From Consotaella salsifontis (GTDB lineage Bacteria > Pseudomonadota > Alphaproteobacteria > Rhizobiales > Rhizobiaceae): 64,000 nt of DNA. A program made the translations under genes and the position numbers. The stretch covers positions 124,001 through 188,000 of the forward strand of contig NZ_FUXL01000005.1 of the NCBI RefSeq assembly GCF_900167365.1, read 5' to 3'. Below are positions 39,020-49,544 of this stretch, piece by piece (the first letter of the stretch is position 1; each line of letters opens with the position of its first letter). Under the pieces are notes generated by a model, which was not told the origin of the DNA, did not search any database, and was given only the letters and a program-made list of their open reading frames with translations.

Positions 39020-39343
39020 CCTGTGCCCCTCGCGCGGACGCCGCCTTCATCGCGGCAACCGCCCCTGACAAAACACCACTCATAGGCGAGCATGCCACAT
39101 TTTACGGTGCATGTCCCGGCTTTGGATTGTCCACTGATGGTAATACAATGATACGAATAAAGGAAGAACATTATCAGAACAAAAAGGGCCGAATCGGGCG
39201 CTTTATGCAACTAATCTAATTCTCGTTGAAAGCGACGCAACGACGAGCAATCTTGGGTTGGTTCGACGCTCCGCGATGCCTCGCTGTTCGGCGGGTCGCG
39301 ACGACGCATAGGACAATGCAACGTCGAGGTCGCGCCCCGCCGC
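39020..39343. other. intergenic region with an AT-rich patch, 324 bp
   Basis: Lies upstream of comM and downstream of pccR. From about 39100 to 39230 it is visibly AT-rich against the high-GC background. A plus-strand promoter-like pair, TTGGAT then TACAAT 16 bases later, lies near 39123-39150 and drives no recognised gene. No convincing coding frame; the plus-strand frame at 39148 encodes only about 20 residues. Confidence 0.5.
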
Positions 39344-40771
39344 CTAATCGACCCGATAAGGCACGATGTCGCGATGGGCGGGATCGACGAGGATGCGGTG
39401 GTCGGCGGGCGGCACGGCGCGCTGATGACAATCCGGCCGTTCACACAGTCGGCAGGAGACGCCGATCCTGACGATGGGAGCCGGGTTCCTGAGGTCGATG
39501 CCGTCCGAATAGACGAATTCGCTGGCGTAGGTCATCTCGCAGCCGAAGCCGATGGCATAGCGCAGCCTCAGCGCATCATGGCGCGCCTCGCCCTTCACCA
39601 GCGCCCGCGCCATCGAAAGATAGCGCACGCCATCCGGCATTTCGGCGACCTGGGTGAGAAAGCGGTCTGCCGTCTCGAAGGCCTCATGGATGTTCCAGAT
39701 CGGGCAGGCGCCGCCGTATCGCGCGAAGTGGAAACGCGTCGCGCTGTGGCGCTTGGTGATGGTGCCGGCGCGGTCGACCCGCAGGAAATAAATCGGAATG
39801 CCCTCGTGCCCCGGCCGCTGTAACGTCGAGAGGCGGTGGCACACCTGTTCGAGGCTGACCTCGAAGCCGGCGGCAAGGCGCTCGACGTCGTGGCGGGCTT
39901 GGCGAGCCTCCTCCAGAAAGCGCCCATAGGGCATCAGCAGCGCGCCGGCGAAATAGTTCGCGAGCGCCGCCTCGCAGAGCTTGGCGGCGTCGGGAGCGCG
40001 GAAGGCACCGCCCGCGACGACTGCCGCGATTTCCTCGCCGAAGGAGAGCAGCGCCAGATGGCGCGCCATGGCGAAGGTGCGCGTCGCCAGCGGCAGCGCG
40101 GCATTCAGGACCAGGCGGCCACGCACCTTGTCGATGCGGCTGATGAAGTGGGCGCGGGGCGGCGGCATCTCGCATTCGACGGTCAGGCGATGCCGGCTCG
40201 AGAGTTCGCTTTCCAGATGCCGGGCGACGGCGCCGGGCTGGCCGCTCCAGCGCCGCGCGAGATCCTCGGCGGCGAGGTCCAGCGGATCGACATAGTTGCC
40301 GATGAAGTGGAAGAAGTCCCGAACCTCGTCGAAGGGTGAGCGCTGCACCATCCCGCCGGCAGAACCGTCCGACGCTTGGAGCGCCTCCTCCAGCGTGCGG
40401 TGCTTTTCGTCGAGCCGGTGGTAGAGGCTGTAGAGGTCGACGAGGGCGCGACCGACACGCGGCGCATGCAGAGCCAGCGCCTTCAGCTCGCGAAGCGAAA
40501 CGTCCGTGTTGCCGAAGGCGGGATCGCCGAGAAGCTCGCGCAGCGTCGCCACCAGCCGGTCCGAATCATTGTCGGAAAAAGTTGCGACGTTCACTCGCAG
40601 AACGCGGGCGAGCTCGACGACGGTCGTGCCGGAGAGCGAGCGCTGGTTCGCCTCGATCTGGCTCATATAGCTGGGCGAAACGCCGATCCGCCGCGCCAGC
40701 TCGCCCTGGGTCCAGCCCCTGCCCTCGCGCAGAACGCGGATGGTATCGCCGGCGAAGAGTTTTCGCTTCAT
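39344..40771 (-). CDS. pccR: short-chain fatty acyl-CoA regulator, PccR-like
   Basis: A 475-residue XRE-family regulator of the ScfR group, which includes PccR of Rhodobacter, activator of propionyl-CoA assimilation. Order: N-terminal helix-turn-helix (about 8-66, [21 protein letters not shown]), a middle domain, an IrrE-like DUF955 region with [13 protein letters not shown], and a C-terminal ScfR domain with [19 protein letters not shown]. The C-terminal cysteine cluster [14 protein letters not shown] is typical. It is divergent from pccB across 140 bp, the classic arrangement, and is expected to bind that gap in response to propionyl-CoA or a related thioester. Confidence 0.92.
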   Translation of the reverse strand: MKRKLFAGDTIRVLREGRGWTQGELARRIGVSPSYMSQIEANQRSLSGTTVVELARVLRVNVATFSDNDSDRLVATLRELLGDPAFGNTDVSLRELKALALHAPRVGRALVDLYSLYHRLDEKHRTLEEALQASDGSAGGMVQRSPFDEVRDFFHFIGNYVDPLDLAAEDLARRWSGQPGAVARHLESELSSRHRLTVECEMPPPRAHFISRIDKVRGRLVLNAALPLATRTFAMARHLALLSFGEEIAAVVAGGAFRAPDAAKLCEAALANYFAGALLMPYGRFLEEARQARHDVERLAAGFEVSLEQVCHRLSTLQRPGHEGIPIYFLRVDRAGTITKRHSATRFHFARYGGACPIWNIHEAFETADRFLTQVAEMPDGVRYLSMARALVKGEARHDALRLRYAIGFGCEMTYASEFVYSDGIDLRNPAPIVRIGVSCRLCERPDCHQRAVPPADHRILVDPAHRDIVPYRVD

Positions 40772-40776
40772 GTGAA

Positions 40777-40807
40777 TTTGCCAAGTTTCCTCTTTCGCAG
40801 ATTGGCA
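40777..40807. promoter_or_regulatory. candidate PccR operator in the pccR-pccB gap
   Basis: TGCCAA (40779-40784, within TTTGCCAA) and TTGGCA (40802-40807) form an inverted repeat in the divergent promoter region. TTTGCCAA is one base from the TTTGCAAA element that I recall being reported for PccR/ScfR proteins. A second degenerate TTTCGCAGA lies between. The match is partial. Confidence 0.4.
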
Positions 40808-40911
40808 CGAATCGCCTTGTCGGGAAACAGCCCGGCCGCTACCTCTTCCATCTGGGAGTTGAGGAGAGCCGCGCGGTCTCGCGACACGCGCGCATCGGGG
40901 AGGACGAATGC

Positions 40912-42444
40912 GTGCGCGACGTTCTGGAAAAGCTCGACGAGCGCCGAGGTCGGGCGCGGCTCGGTGGCGGCATCAGCCGGATCGAAGCCCAGCACGGCAA
41001 GGGCAAGCTGACGGCGCGCGAGAGGATCGAGCTTCTGCTCGATCCCGGCTCGTTCGAGGAACTCGACATGTTCGTCGAGCATCGTTCGATCGACTTCGGG
41101 ATGGAGAAGCAGAAGATACCGGGGGACGGCGTCGTCACCGGCTGGGGCACGGTCAATGGCCGCACCGTCTTCGTCTTCTCCAAGGACTTCACCGTCTTCG
41201 GCGGCTCGCTCTCCGAGACGCACGCCAGGAAGATCGTCAAGGTCCAGGACATGGCGCTGAGGATGCGCGCGCCGATCATCGGCCTGTTCGACGCCGGTGG
41301 CGCCAGAATCCAGGAGGGCGTCGCCGCGCTCGGCGGCTATGGTGAGGTGTTCAAGCGCAATGTCGACGCCTCGGGCATCATCCCGCAGATCTCGGTGATC
41401 ATGGGCCCCTGCGCCGGCGGCGACGTCTATTCCCCGGCGATGACCGACTTCATCTTCATGGTCCGCGACACGAGCTACATGTTCGTCACCGGCCCGGACG
41501 TGGTGAAGACGGTGACGAACGAGGTGGTGACGGCCGAGGAGCTGGGCGGGGCGCGGGTCCACACCACCAAGTCATCGATCGCCGACGGTGCCTGGGATAA
41601 CGACGTGGAGGCGCTGCTCCAGGTGCGCCGCCTCATCGACTTCCTGCCCTCCAACAACCAGAGCGGCGTTCCGGCCTGGCCGACGCGCGATCCGGTCGAC
41701 CGCGTCGACGGCTCGCTCGACACGCTGGTGCCCGACAGCGCCAACAAGCCCTACGACGTCAAGGAGCTGGTGGTGAAGGTCGCCGACGAGGGCGACTTCT
41801 TCGAGATTCAGCAGGACTTCGCCAGAAACGTCGTCACCGGCTTCATCCGCATGGACGGGCGAACGGTGGGCGTCGTCGCCAACCAGCCGCTGGTGCTCGC
41901 CGGCGTGCTCGACGCCGACGCCTCGCGCAAGGCGGCCCGTTTCGTGCGCTTCTGCGACAGCTTCGAAATCCCGATCCTGACCTTCGTCGACGTGCCCGGC
42001 TTCCTACCCGGCACCGACCAGGAATATGGCGGGCTCATCAAGCACGGCGCCAAGCTTCTCTTCGCCTATAGCCAGGCGACGGTGCCGCTGATCACCGTCA
42101 TCACCCGAAAGGCCTTCGGCGGCGCCTATGACGTCATGGCGTCAAAGCATATCGGCGCCGACTTCAACTATGCCTGGCCAACGGCGCAGATCGCGGTCAT
42201 GGGCGCCAAGGGCGCGGTGGAGATCATCTTCCGCCAGGACGCCGGCGATCCGGACAAGATCGCGGAGAAGACGAGGGAGTACGAGGAGCGCTTCCTGTCG
42301 CCCTTCGTCGCCGCCGAGCGCGGCTATATCGACGAGGTCATCATGCCCCGCACAACGCGCCGCCTCGTCGCCCGGGCGCTCGCCATGCTCGCCGAGAAGA
42401 AGGCCGAGCGCCCTTGGCGCAAGCACGACAACATTCCGCTGTGA
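40912..42444 (+). CDS. pccB: propionyl-CoA carboxylase beta subunit
   Basis: A 510-residue carboxyltransferase subunit that moves CO2 from biotin on PccA to propionyl-CoA, giving (S)-methylmalonyl-CoA. The GTG at 40912 is the start: it reads [12 protein letters not shown] as in the family and GGGGAGG lies eight bases upstream; the frame is open further upstream but antisense to pccR. Conserved carboxyltransferase segments include [20 protein letters not shown] (shortened), [16 protein letters not shown] and [17 protein letters not shown]. The C-terminus [11 protein letters not shown] is typical. First gene of the propionate operon. Confidence 0.96.
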   Translation: MRDVLEKLDERRGRARLGGGISRIEAQHGKGKLTARERIELLLDPGSFEELDMFVEHRSIDFGMEKQKIPGDGVVTGWGTVNGRTVFVFSKDFTVFGGSLSETHARKIVKVQDMALRMRAPIIGLFDAGGARIQEGVAALGGYGEVFKRNVDASGIIPQISVIMGPCAGGDVYSPAMTDFIFMVRDTSYMFVTGPDVVKTVTNEVVTAEELGGARVHTTKSSIADGAWDNDVEALLQVRRLIDFLPSNNQSGVPAWPTRDPVDRVDGSLDTLVPDSANKPYDVKELVVKVADEGDFFEIQQDFARNVVTGFIRMDGRTVGVVANQPLVLAGVLDADASRKAARFVRFCDSFEIPILTFVDVPGFLPGTDQEYGGLIKHGAKLLFAYSQATVPLITVITRKAFGGAYDVMASKHIGADFNYAWPTAQIAVMGAKGAVEIIFRQDAGDPDKIAEKTREYEERFLSPFVAAERGYIDEVIMPRTTRRLVARALAMLAEKKAERPWRKHDNIPL

Positions 42445-42454
42445 GGGCCCACCG

Positions 42455-44464
42455 GTGTTCAAGAAGATCCTGATCGCCAACCGTGGCGAGATCGCCTGCC
42501 GGATCATCAAGACGGCGAAGAAGATGGGCATCGCCACGGTCGCGGTCCATTCCGACGCCGACAAGGACGCGCTCTTCGTCGAAATGGCCGACGAGGCGTT
42601 CGCCATCGGGCCGGCGCCCGCCGCCCAGTCCTATCTGGTGATCGAAAAGATCGTCGCGGCCTGCAAGGCGACCGGCGCCGAGGCGGTCCATCCCGGCTAC
42701 GGCTTCCTCTCCGAGCGGGCCGCCTTCGCCAGGGCGCTGGAGGCCGAGGGCATCGTCTTCATCGGCCCCAACGCGCATGCCATCGAGGCGATGGGCGACA
42801 AGATCCAGTCGAAGAAGTTCGCCAACGCGGCGCGAGTTTCCACCGTTCCCGGCTTTCTCGGCGTCATCGAGAGCGCGGAGGAGGCGGCGAGGATCGCCGA
42901 CGACATCGGCTATCCGGTGATCATCAAGGCGTCGGCCGGCGGCGGCGGCAAGGGCATGCGTATCGCCCATGACCGCCAGGAAGTCCTGCAAGGGTTTGCC
43001 CGCGCCAAATCCGAGGCCTCGTCCTCCTTCGGCGACGACCGCGTCTTCGTCGAGAAGTTCATCGTCAACCCGCGCCATGTCGAGATTCAGGTGCTCGGCG
43101 ACAAGCACGGCAACGTCGTCTATCTCGGCGAGCGCGAATGCTCCATCCAGCGCCGCAACCAGAAGGTCATCGAGGAGGCGCCCTCGCCGCTGCTCGACGA
43201 GGAGACACGGCGCGCCATGGGCGAGCAGGCCGTCGCGCTCGCCCGCGCCTGCGGCTACGACAGCGCCGGCACGGTGGAGTTCGTCGCCGGCCAGGACAAG
43301 AGCTTCTTCTTCCTGGAGATGAACACCCGCCTTCAGGTCGAACACCCCGTGACCGAGTGCGTCACCGGCATCGATCTCGTCGAGCAGATGATCCGCATCG
43401 CCGCCGGCGAACCCCTGCCCTTCGCCCAGAAAGACATCAGGCTGAAAGGCTGGGCGGTGGAAAGCCGCATCTACGCCGAGGACCCGATGCGCGGCTTCCT
43501 GCCTTCCATCGGCCGTCTCGTCACCTACGAGGCGCCGCGCGAGGGCACGGAATACGACGTCACGGTGCGCAACGACACCGGCGTCGCCGAGGGCTCGGAA
43601 ATCTCCATCCATTACGACCCGATGATCGCCAAGCTCGTCACCCATGGGCCGACTCGGGAAAGCGCCATTGAGGCGCAGGCGAGCGCGCTCGACGGCTTCG
43701 TCATTCGGGGCATTCGCCACAACACGCTTTTCCTTTCCGCCATCATGGCCCATCCGCGCTTTCAGGCGGGCGAGCTGTCGACGGGCTTCATCGCCGAGGA
43801 GTTTCCGGACGGCTTCCAGCCGCGTGAGCCCGAGGGCGAGACGGCGACGACGATCGCCCTCGCCGCCCTGTTCATGGACCATGTGATGCAGGAGCGGAGG
43901 CGCGGCATTTCCGGTCAGATATTCCCTCACCGGGCGGTGGAGTTCGACAACGAGCGCATCGCCATGCTGGGCCGCACGCCCTATCCCTTCGCCATCGGCC
44001 GCGAGACGCTGGAGGGCGCGCTGATCGTCACGGCGGCGGGCGGACGCGTCTATCACGTCGAGTCGAGCTGGATGCCGGGGAGCCCCGTGTGGCGGGGCTT
44101 CATTGAGGGGCAGCCTGTGGTGGTGGGCGTCGAGCCTCTTCTCAATGGCGCCCTTCTCTCCCATGCCGGCACGCGGATCGACGCCCGTGTCTTTTCCCCG
44201 CGTGAGGCCGAGCTTTTCGCCCTCATGCCGCAGAAGGCGAAGGGCGGCTCGTCGAAGCAGTTGCTCTGCCCGATGCCGGGGCTCTTGCGCGTGCTGAGCG
44301 TTGCGGAGGGCGAGGAGGTGAAGATCGGCGATCCGCTGGCCGTGGTCGAGGCGATGAAGATGGAAAACCAGCTTCGCGCCGAATTCGACGGCAAGGTCGC
44401 CAAGATCTGCGCCAAGGAGGGCGACAGCCTCGCTGTCGATGCGGTGATCCTCGAATTCGCTTGA
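42455..44464 (+). CDS. pccA: propionyl-CoA carboxylase biotin-carrying alpha subunit
   Basis: A 669-residue subunit with biotin carboxylase (about 1-450), the PCC-type BT/linker domain, and a C-terminal biotinyl carrier domain. The start is GTG at 42455 (VFKKILIANRGEIACRI) with GAGGG upstream. ATP grasp features: KASAGGGGKGMR and EMNTRLQVEHPVTE. The biotin attachment site is EAMKMEN with Lys635. The gene starts ten bases after pccB. Presence of the linker domain and pairing with PccB make propionyl-CoA the substrate rather than methylcrotonyl-CoA. Confidence 0.95.
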   Translation: MFKKILIANRGEIACRIIKTAKKMGIATVAVHSDADKDALFVEMADEAFAIGPAPAAQSYLVIEKIVAACKATGAEAVHPGYGFLSERAAFARALEAEGIVFIGPNAHAIEAMGDKIQSKKFANAARVSTVPGFLGVIESAEEAARIADDIGYPVIIKASAGGGGKGMRIAHDRQEVLQGFARAKSEASSSFGDDRVFVEKFIVNPRHVEIQVLGDKHGNVVYLGERECSIQRRNQKVIEEAPSPLLDEETRRAMGEQAVALARACGYDSAGTVEFVAGQDKSFFFLEMNTRLQVEHPVTECVTGIDLVEQMIRIAAGEPLPFAQKDIRLKGWAVESRIYAEDPMRGFLPSIGRLVTYEAPREGTEYDVTVRNDTGVAEGSEISIHYDPMIAKLVTHGPTRESAIEAQASALDGFVIRGIRHNTLFLSAIMAHPRFQAGELSTGFIAEEFPDGFQPREPEGETATTIALAALFMDHVMQERRRGISGQIFPHRAVEFDNERIAMLGRTPYPFAIGRETLEGALIVTAAGGRVYHVESSWMPGSPVWRGFIEGQPVVVGVEPLLNGALLSHAGTRIDARVFSPREAELFALMPQKAKGGSSKQLLCPMPGLLRVLSVAEGEEVKIGDPLAVVEAMKMENQLRAEFDGKVAKICAKEGDSLAVDAVILEFA

Positions 44465-44502
44465 GCGACTCGCTCGGACGGACAAGACGAGGGAGAAGGG
44501 CC

Positions 44503-46344
44503 ATGACGGAACATTCTGCCGCAATCAACGCCGAAGAAGCCCAGGCCGAATGGCGCCGGCTGGTCGAGACGGCGCTCAAGGGCCGATCTTTCGAAAGCCT
44601 TGTCTCACAAACCGCCGACGGCATCGCCATCCAGCCGCTCTACGACAAGGCCGAACCGAGCCGCCGCGCCCTGCCGCGCCGGACCGGCCCGTGGCGTGTC
44701 GTCGAGATTGTCGATCATCCCGATACCGCAGCGGCGCTGGCGGCTGTGCTGGAAGCCAGAAATGGCGGGGCGGGCGGCATCTCGCTCGCCCTTCGCGGCT
44801 CAATCTCGGCGCGAGGCTTCGGCCTTCCATCCGACCACCTCGCCGCCATCCTCGAGCAGATCGACCTGACACGCCTTCCGCTCCGCCTCGATTTGCCTCC
44901 GGGCTTCGCCAGGGAAATGTTCGCCATCATCCACCGGTTGCTGGCGCGCCATCCGGGCGGCGGCGCCGGGATCGATCTCGATCTCGGCCTTGATCCCATT
45001 GGCGATTTTGCCCGGAGCGGCCGGGAAGAAGCGCTCATCCCTTCGGCGGACCTCGGCCGCCATGTGGCGGGCCTGAAGGCGCTCGGCCTCGATTCGCCCA
45101 TTCTGCGCGCCGATGGCCGCGTTCATCATGAGGCCGGCGCCAGCGAGGCCGAGGAGTTGGCGGCCGTCCTCGCCACCGCCCTTTCCCACCTCAGAGCCCT
45201 CGAAAGCGCGGGGCTCGAGCTGGAGGTGGCACGCCAAAGGCTTGGCTTCCTGCTGGTGGCCGACGCCGACCAGTTCCTCGCTACCGCGAAGTTCCGGGCG
45301 CTGCGCCTGCTCTGGGCAGAGATCGAGGCGGCATGCGGTCTGGCGCCGCGTTCCGTCCGGCTCGATGCCGAGACAGCCTGGCGCATGACCAGCCGCAGGG
45401 ACCCGTGGGTCAACCTCCTGCGCAACACGATGGCGGCCGCCGCGGCCGCTTTCGGCGGGGCCGATGCCGTGGCTGTCCTGCCCCACACGGCGCCGCTCGG
45501 CCTCGCCGATCCCTTCGCCCGCCGCACGGCGCGCAACATCCAGATCATCCTGCGGGACGAGAGCCAGCTCTGGCGCGTTGCCGACCCCGCCGGGGGGGCG
45601 GGTGGTATCGAGGCGCTGACGGACGAGCTCTGCGACAAGGCATGGACGCTCTTCCAGGAGATCGAGGCATCGGGGGGAATGGCCGCGATGCTGAAAACCG
45701 GAGCTTGGCAGGTGCGCGTCGCCGCGACACGCGCGCGGCGCGAGAAGGCCATCGCCACTCGAACCCAGCCGCTGGTCGGAACCAGCGTCTTTCCGCTGCT
45801 GGACGAAACAGCGGTCGCCGTCCTCGCCCCTGCCCCGCCGGAGCCCTCGCCCGAAGAAGCGAGCGAATTGGCGATGCGGCCGCATCGTCTGGCCGAGCCT
45901 TTCGAGCGGCTGCGCGATAGGGCGGACCGCTTCCGGCAGAGGACCGGGCGGGAGCCGACCATTTTCCTCGCCGCGATTGGCCGTCCAGCCGATTTTACCG
46001 CGCGGGCGAATTTTGCCGCTGCCCTGTTGGCGGCGGGCGGCATCCGACTTGTCGGCGAGGCCGGACATGACGATGCCGAGGCCGTGGTGGCTGGATTCGC
46101 CGCAAGCGGCGCCGACGGCGCATGCCTTTGCGCGTCCGATGCCGACTATGCCAGCGGCACCCTCGCCACGGATGTCGCGCGCGCGCTGCGGGAAAAGGGC
46201 TGCGGCCTCCTTCTCGCCGTCGCCCCGCCCAAGGTTCATCAGGAGCATTTGGGTGCGGCCTCTTTGGACGAGTTGCTCCACGCCGGCCTCGACGCGGTCG
46301 CCCTCCTCTCCCGCCTCCACGAACGGATCGGAGTTGGTTCATGA
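44503..46344 (+). CDS. mutA: methylmalonyl-CoA mutase small (beta) subunit
   Basis: A 613-residue non-catalytic subunit of heterodimeric methylmalonyl-CoA mutase. The TIM-barrel half resembles MutB ([25 protein letters not shown], given in part: [15 protein letters not shown]) and [14 protein letters not shown]. The C-terminal B12-binding-like domain lacks the DxHxxG cobalt-ligand motif, as expected for the small subunit. GGGAGAAGGG precedes the ATG. Many rhizobia have a single homodimeric mutase (BhbA/ScpA) only; here the paired form is present. The stop overlaps the mutB start by ATGA. Confidence 0.92.
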   Translation: MTEHSAAINAEEAQAEWRRLVETALKGRSFESLVSQTADGIAIQPLYDKAEPSRRALPRRTGPWRVVEIVDHPDTAAALAAVLEARNGGAGGISLALRGSISARGFGLPSDHLAAILEQIDLTRLPLRLDLPPGFAREMFAIIHRLLARHPGGGAGIDLDLGLDPIGDFARSGREEALIPSADLGRHVAGLKALGLDSPILRADGRVHHEAGASEAEELAAVLATALSHLRALESAGLELEVARQRLGFLLVADADQFLATAKFRALRLLWAEIEAACGLAPRSVRLDAETAWRMTSRRDPWVNLLRNTMAAAAAAFGGADAVAVLPHTAPLGLADPFARRTARNIQIILRDESQLWRVADPAGGAGGIEALTDELCDKAWTLFQEIEASGGMAAMLKTGAWQVRVAATRARREKAIATRTQPLVGTSVFPLLDETAVAVLAPAPPEPSPEEASELAMRPHRLAEPFERLRDRADRFRQRTGREPTIFLAAIGRPADFTARANFAAALLAAGGIRLVGEAGHDDAEAVVAGFAASGADGACLCASDADYASGTLATDVARALREKGCGLLLAVAPPKVHQEHLGAASLDELLHAGLDAVALLSRLHERIGVGS

Positions 46345-48506
46345 CCCAAATTCCGGACTTCTCGCACCGTCCTCGCCAGGGGGTCCCTGCCGAGATACCC
46401 GTTGTCACCGGCGAAAGCTGGAGGACGCCGGAGGGGATCGCGGTGAAGCGCCTCTATGGCGAGGAGGACCGAAAGGGGCTTGCCTTCGTCGACACCTTTC
46501 CCGGCATCGCGCCCTATCTGCGCGGGCCCTATCCCACCATGTACGTGACCCAGCCCTGGACCATCCGGCAATATGCGGGTTTCTCGACGGCCGAGGATTC
46601 CAACGCCTTCTATCGGCGCAATCTCGCGGCGGGCCAGATGGGCCTTTCGGTCGCCTTCGACCTTGCCACCCATCGCGGCTACGACAGCGACCATCCGCGC
46701 GTGGCCGGCGATGTCGGCATGGCGGGCGTCGCGATCGATTCGATCTACGACATGCGCACGCTGTTTTCCGGCATTCCGCTGGATCGGATGAGCGTATCGA
46801 TGACCATGAACGGCGCCGTTCTGCCGATCCTCGCGCTCTTCATCGTCGCGGGAGAGGAGCAGGGCGTGCCGCCCGAAAAGCTCTCAGGGACCATTCAGAA
46901 CGACATTCTGAAGGAGTTCATGGTCCGCAACACGTATATCTATCCGCCCGCCCCTTCGATGCGCATCATCTCGGACATCTTCGCCTATACCTCCGAAAAG
47001 ATGCCGAAGTTCAACTCGATCTCGATCTCCGGCTATCACATGCAGGAAGCCGGCGCGACGGCGGATCTCGAGCTCGCCTATACGCTCGCCGACGGCCTCG
47101 AATATTTGCGAGTCGGCACCGGCGCGGGGCTCGATATCGACGCTTTCGCACCCCGCCTCTCCTTCTTCTGGGCGATCGGCATGAACTTCTTCATGGAGAT
47201 CGCCAAGATGCGCGCGGCTCGGCTCATCTGGTCGCGTCTCGTCGCCGATTTTTCGCCGAAGAACCCGAAGTCGCTGGCGCTTCGCACCCATTGCCAGACC
47301 TCCGGCTGGTCGCTGACCGCACAGGACGTTTTCAACAACGTCGCTCGCACGGCGATCGAGGCGATGGCTGCGACGCAAGGCGGAACCCAGTCGCTCCACA
47401 CCAACGCCTTTGACGAGGCGCTGGCACTGCCCACCGACTTTTCGGCGCGCATCGCCCGCAACACGCAGCTCTTTCTTCAGCAGGAGGCGGGCACCAGCCG
47501 CATCGTCGATCCGTGGGGCGGCTCCTATTTCGTCGAGCGCCTGACCGCCGACCTCATCGAGAGGGCGGAGGCGCACATCGCCGAGGTGGAGGCGCTCGGC
47601 GGCATGGCGAAGGCCATCGAGGCAGGCATTCCCAAGCTGCGGATCGAGGAGGCGGCGGCCCGCACCCAAGCGCGCATCGACGCCGGCGAGCAGGTCGTGG
47701 TGGGGGTCAACCGCTACCGCGTGGCGGACGAGCAGCCAGTCGATGTGCTCAAGGTGGACAATGGCGCGGTGCGCGCCCGCCAGATCGAAAAGCTCCAGCG
47801 CCTGCGCGCCGAGCGCTCGGCAAGCGAGGTGGAGGCCGCACTCGACGCGCTTTCCAAGGCCGCAGCCAGCGGCGCCGGCAACCTCCTCGCTCTCGCCGTC
47901 GATGCCGCCCGCGCCAAGGCGACGGTCGGCGAGATATCGGACGCCATGGAGAAGGCGTTCGCCCGTCACAGCGCGGCGATCCACATCAATTCGGGTGTCT
48001 ACAAGGAAAGCTTCGACGACCCGGTGCGCCTGGAGCGCGCCAGCGCCCTTGTTGCCGACTTTGCCGCCGAGGACGGCGCCCCGCCGCGCATTCTCGTCGC
48101 CAAGATGGGTCAGGACGGGCACGATCGCGGCCAGAAGGTCATCGCCTCGGGCTTTGCCGATCTCGGCTTCCAGGTGGAAATCGGCCCGCTTTTCGCAACG
48201 CCCACGGAGACGGCCGCACTCGCGATCGAAAAGAACGTCCATGCCGTCGGGGTCTCGTCGCTCGCCGCCGGCCATCTGTCCCTGGTGCCGGAGCTCAAGG
48301 CCGAGTTGGAAAGGGCGGGGCGCGGCGACATTCTCATCATTGTCGGCGGTGTCATCCCGCCCCAAGACTATCAGGCGCTCTACGACGCCGGAGTCGCCGC
48401 GATCTTTCCGCCGGGAACGCCGGTCACGGACGCCGCCCTTGCCGTTCTAGACCACTTGTCGGCCCATCTCGGCTATCGGCAGAAGCATCCGAGCGAATAT
48501 CAGTGA
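46341..48506 (+). CDS. mutB: methylmalonyl-CoA mutase large (alpha) subunit
   Basis: A 721-residue adenosylcobalamin enzyme that isomerises (R)-methylmalonyl-CoA to succinyl-CoA. The barrel has [20 protein letters not shown] (shortened), [15 protein letters not shown] and [16 protein letters not shown]. The C-terminal B12 domain carries the lower-ligand motif QDGHDRG, His594 (Asp and Gly in place), then [10 protein letters not shown] and GGVIPPQDY. It starts inside the mutA stop (ATGA). The repair GTPase MeaB that usually accompanies it is not in this window. Cofactor supply links it to cobS/cobT. Confidence 0.97.
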   Translation: MTQIPDFSHRPRQGVPAEIPVVTGESWRTPEGIAVKRLYGEEDRKGLAFVDTFPGIAPYLRGPYPTMYVTQPWTIRQYAGFSTAEDSNAFYRRNLAAGQMGLSVAFDLATHRGYDSDHPRVAGDVGMAGVAIDSIYDMRTLFSGIPLDRMSVSMTMNGAVLPILALFIVAGEEQGVPPEKLSGTIQNDILKEFMVRNTYIYPPAPSMRIISDIFAYTSEKMPKFNSISISGYHMQEAGATADLELAYTLADGLEYLRVGTGAGLDIDAFAPRLSFFWAIGMNFFMEIAKMRAARLIWSRLVADFSPKNPKSLALRTHCQTSGWSLTAQDVFNNVARTAIEAMAATQGGTQSLHTNAFDEALALPTDFSARIARNTQLFLQQEAGTSRIVDPWGGSYFVERLTADLIERAEAHIAEVEALGGMAKAIEAGIPKLRIEEAAARTQARIDAGEQVVVGVNRYRVADEQPVDVLKVDNGAVRARQIEKLQRLRAERSASEVEAALDALSKAAASGAGNLLALAVDAARAKATVGEISDAMEKAFARHSAAIHINSGVYKESFDDPVRLERASALVADFAAEDGAPPRILVAKMGQDGHDRGQKVIASGFADLGFQVEIGPLFATPTETAALAIEKNVHAVGVSSLAAGHLSLVPELKAELERAGRGDILIIVGGVIPPQDYQALYDAGVAAIFPPGTPVTDAALAVLDHLSAHLGYRQKHPSEYQ

Positions 48507-48513
48507 GGACGAG

Positions 48514-48942
48514 ATGATCGGACGGCTCAACCATGTCGCCATCGCCGTGCCGGACCTTCGCGCCGCCAGCCGACTCTACTCGGAGACACTGGGAGCTGAG
48601 GTCTCGGCGGTGACGGATCTTCCCGAACATGGGGTCAGCGTCGTCTTCGTGACGTTGCCCAACACCAAGATCGAGCTGATGGCACCATTGGGTGACGGCT
48701 CGCCCATCCTGGGCTTTCTGGAGCGCAACCCGTCGGGCGGCATGCACCATGTCTGCTATGAGGTGGACGACATTATCGCGGCCAGCGACCAACTGGTGGC
48801 GAAGGGCGCTCGCGTCCTTGGAGAGCCAAGGACCGGCGCCCATGGGCTGCCGGTCCTGTTTCTGCATCCGAAGGATTTTCACGGTACGCTGATCGAGCTG
48901 GAAGAGGTGGCGCGGCCACTCTCCTCCTCATTCCATCAATAG
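48514..48942 (+). CDS. mce: methylmalonyl-CoA epimerase
   Basis: A 142-residue vicinal oxygen chelate enzyme that interconverts (S)- and (R)-methylmalonyl-CoA, the step between PccAB and MutAB. The metal ligands are in RLNHVAIAV (His7), HHVCYEVDDI and LIELEEV. Length and motifs match Mce. It starts seven bases after mutB, completing the pathway in one operon. Its 3' end overlaps the convergent SH3 protein gene by seven bases. Confidence 0.94.
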   Translation: MIGRLNHVAIAVPDLRAASRLYSETLGAEVSAVTDLPEHGVSVVFVTLPNTKIELMAPLGDGSPILGFLERNPSGGMHHVCYEVDDIIAASDQLVAKGARVLGEPRTGAHGLPVLFLHPKDFHGTLIELEEVARPLSSSFHQ

Positions 48943-49460
48943 TTCCGGTAGGGCCGATGCGGCATGAAGGGCCCTGGGCGAGGCCGGTCGCGGAAATGAT
49001 GCGGCGGGCGATGCGGGCGTCCGTGCCACCGCGGACGGTGATGGCGAGGCCGGTCGAAGTGCCGGCCATACCAGCGGTCGCGATGGCGATAGAAGGATCG
49101 GTTGCGATAATGACGATCCCAGTAGTTGCCGACCGAAAAGCCGATAATCGGCGCGCCGATCATCGGCACCACTGACGGCCCGGAGATGCGCCGGCCGCCC
49201 TCGAGATAGGCAAGATAGTTAGACGACATCCAGCCGCGATTGCCGCGATAGCCGATGTCGCACCACGACCGGTTGGACAGGCACCCGTAGACGCGCACAT
49301 TGTCCCTGTTGCCGACCACGGTGATCACCGGATAGCGCGTCGACGGCCCGGCTCGCAAATTGACGTCGGCGGTGGCGATGGCGCTCGCCGCCGCGAGAGC
49401 GGCGGTCGGCACCATGAAAGCGCCCGCGAGCATGATGGCCGCGATAGCTTTTTTCATCAT
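48936..49460 (-). CDS. exported SH3-domain protein with Arg/His-rich tail
   Basis: A 174-residue precursor. Signal peptide about 1-24 from MMKKAIAAIMLAGAFMV, then a bacterial SH3 domain (about 28-90) with VNLRAGPSTRYPVITVV and SWCDIGYRGNRGWMSSNYL. The last 60 residues are dominated by Arg, His and Pro (for example RPRHHRPRWHGRPHRPPHH), giving a highly basic tail that may bind murein, DNA or metal. The ATG at 49460 was chosen for the signal peptide; the frame opens earlier. SH3b proteins with such tails are common in rhizobia, mostly unstudied. Confidence 0.82.
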   Translation of the reverse strand: MMKKAIAAIMLAGAFMVPTAALAAASAIATADVNLRAGPSTRYPVITVVGNRDNVRVYGCLSNRSWCDIGYRGNRGWMSSNYLAYLEGGRRISGPSVVPMIGAPIIGFSVGNYWDRHYRNRSFYRHRDRWYGRHFDRPRHHRPRWHGRPHRPPHHFRDRPRPGPFMPHRPYRNY

Positions 49461-49544
49461 CGAGTTTGTTCCCTGACGGACCCACATCCCTTCCAAGACA
49501 TGGGGGTAATCGCGCAGCAGCGCGATTCGTTCCCGCAAGGGAAA

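Noticed and set aside
39010-39219. Small plus-strand frame in the comM-pccR gap
   Set aside because: It overlaps the start of comM and has no ribosome binding site or similarity; best treated as intergenic.
42341-44524. 727-codon minus-strand open frame
   Set aside because: Antisense to pccA and part of pccB, which are unambiguous. Typical of high-GC third-codon bias.
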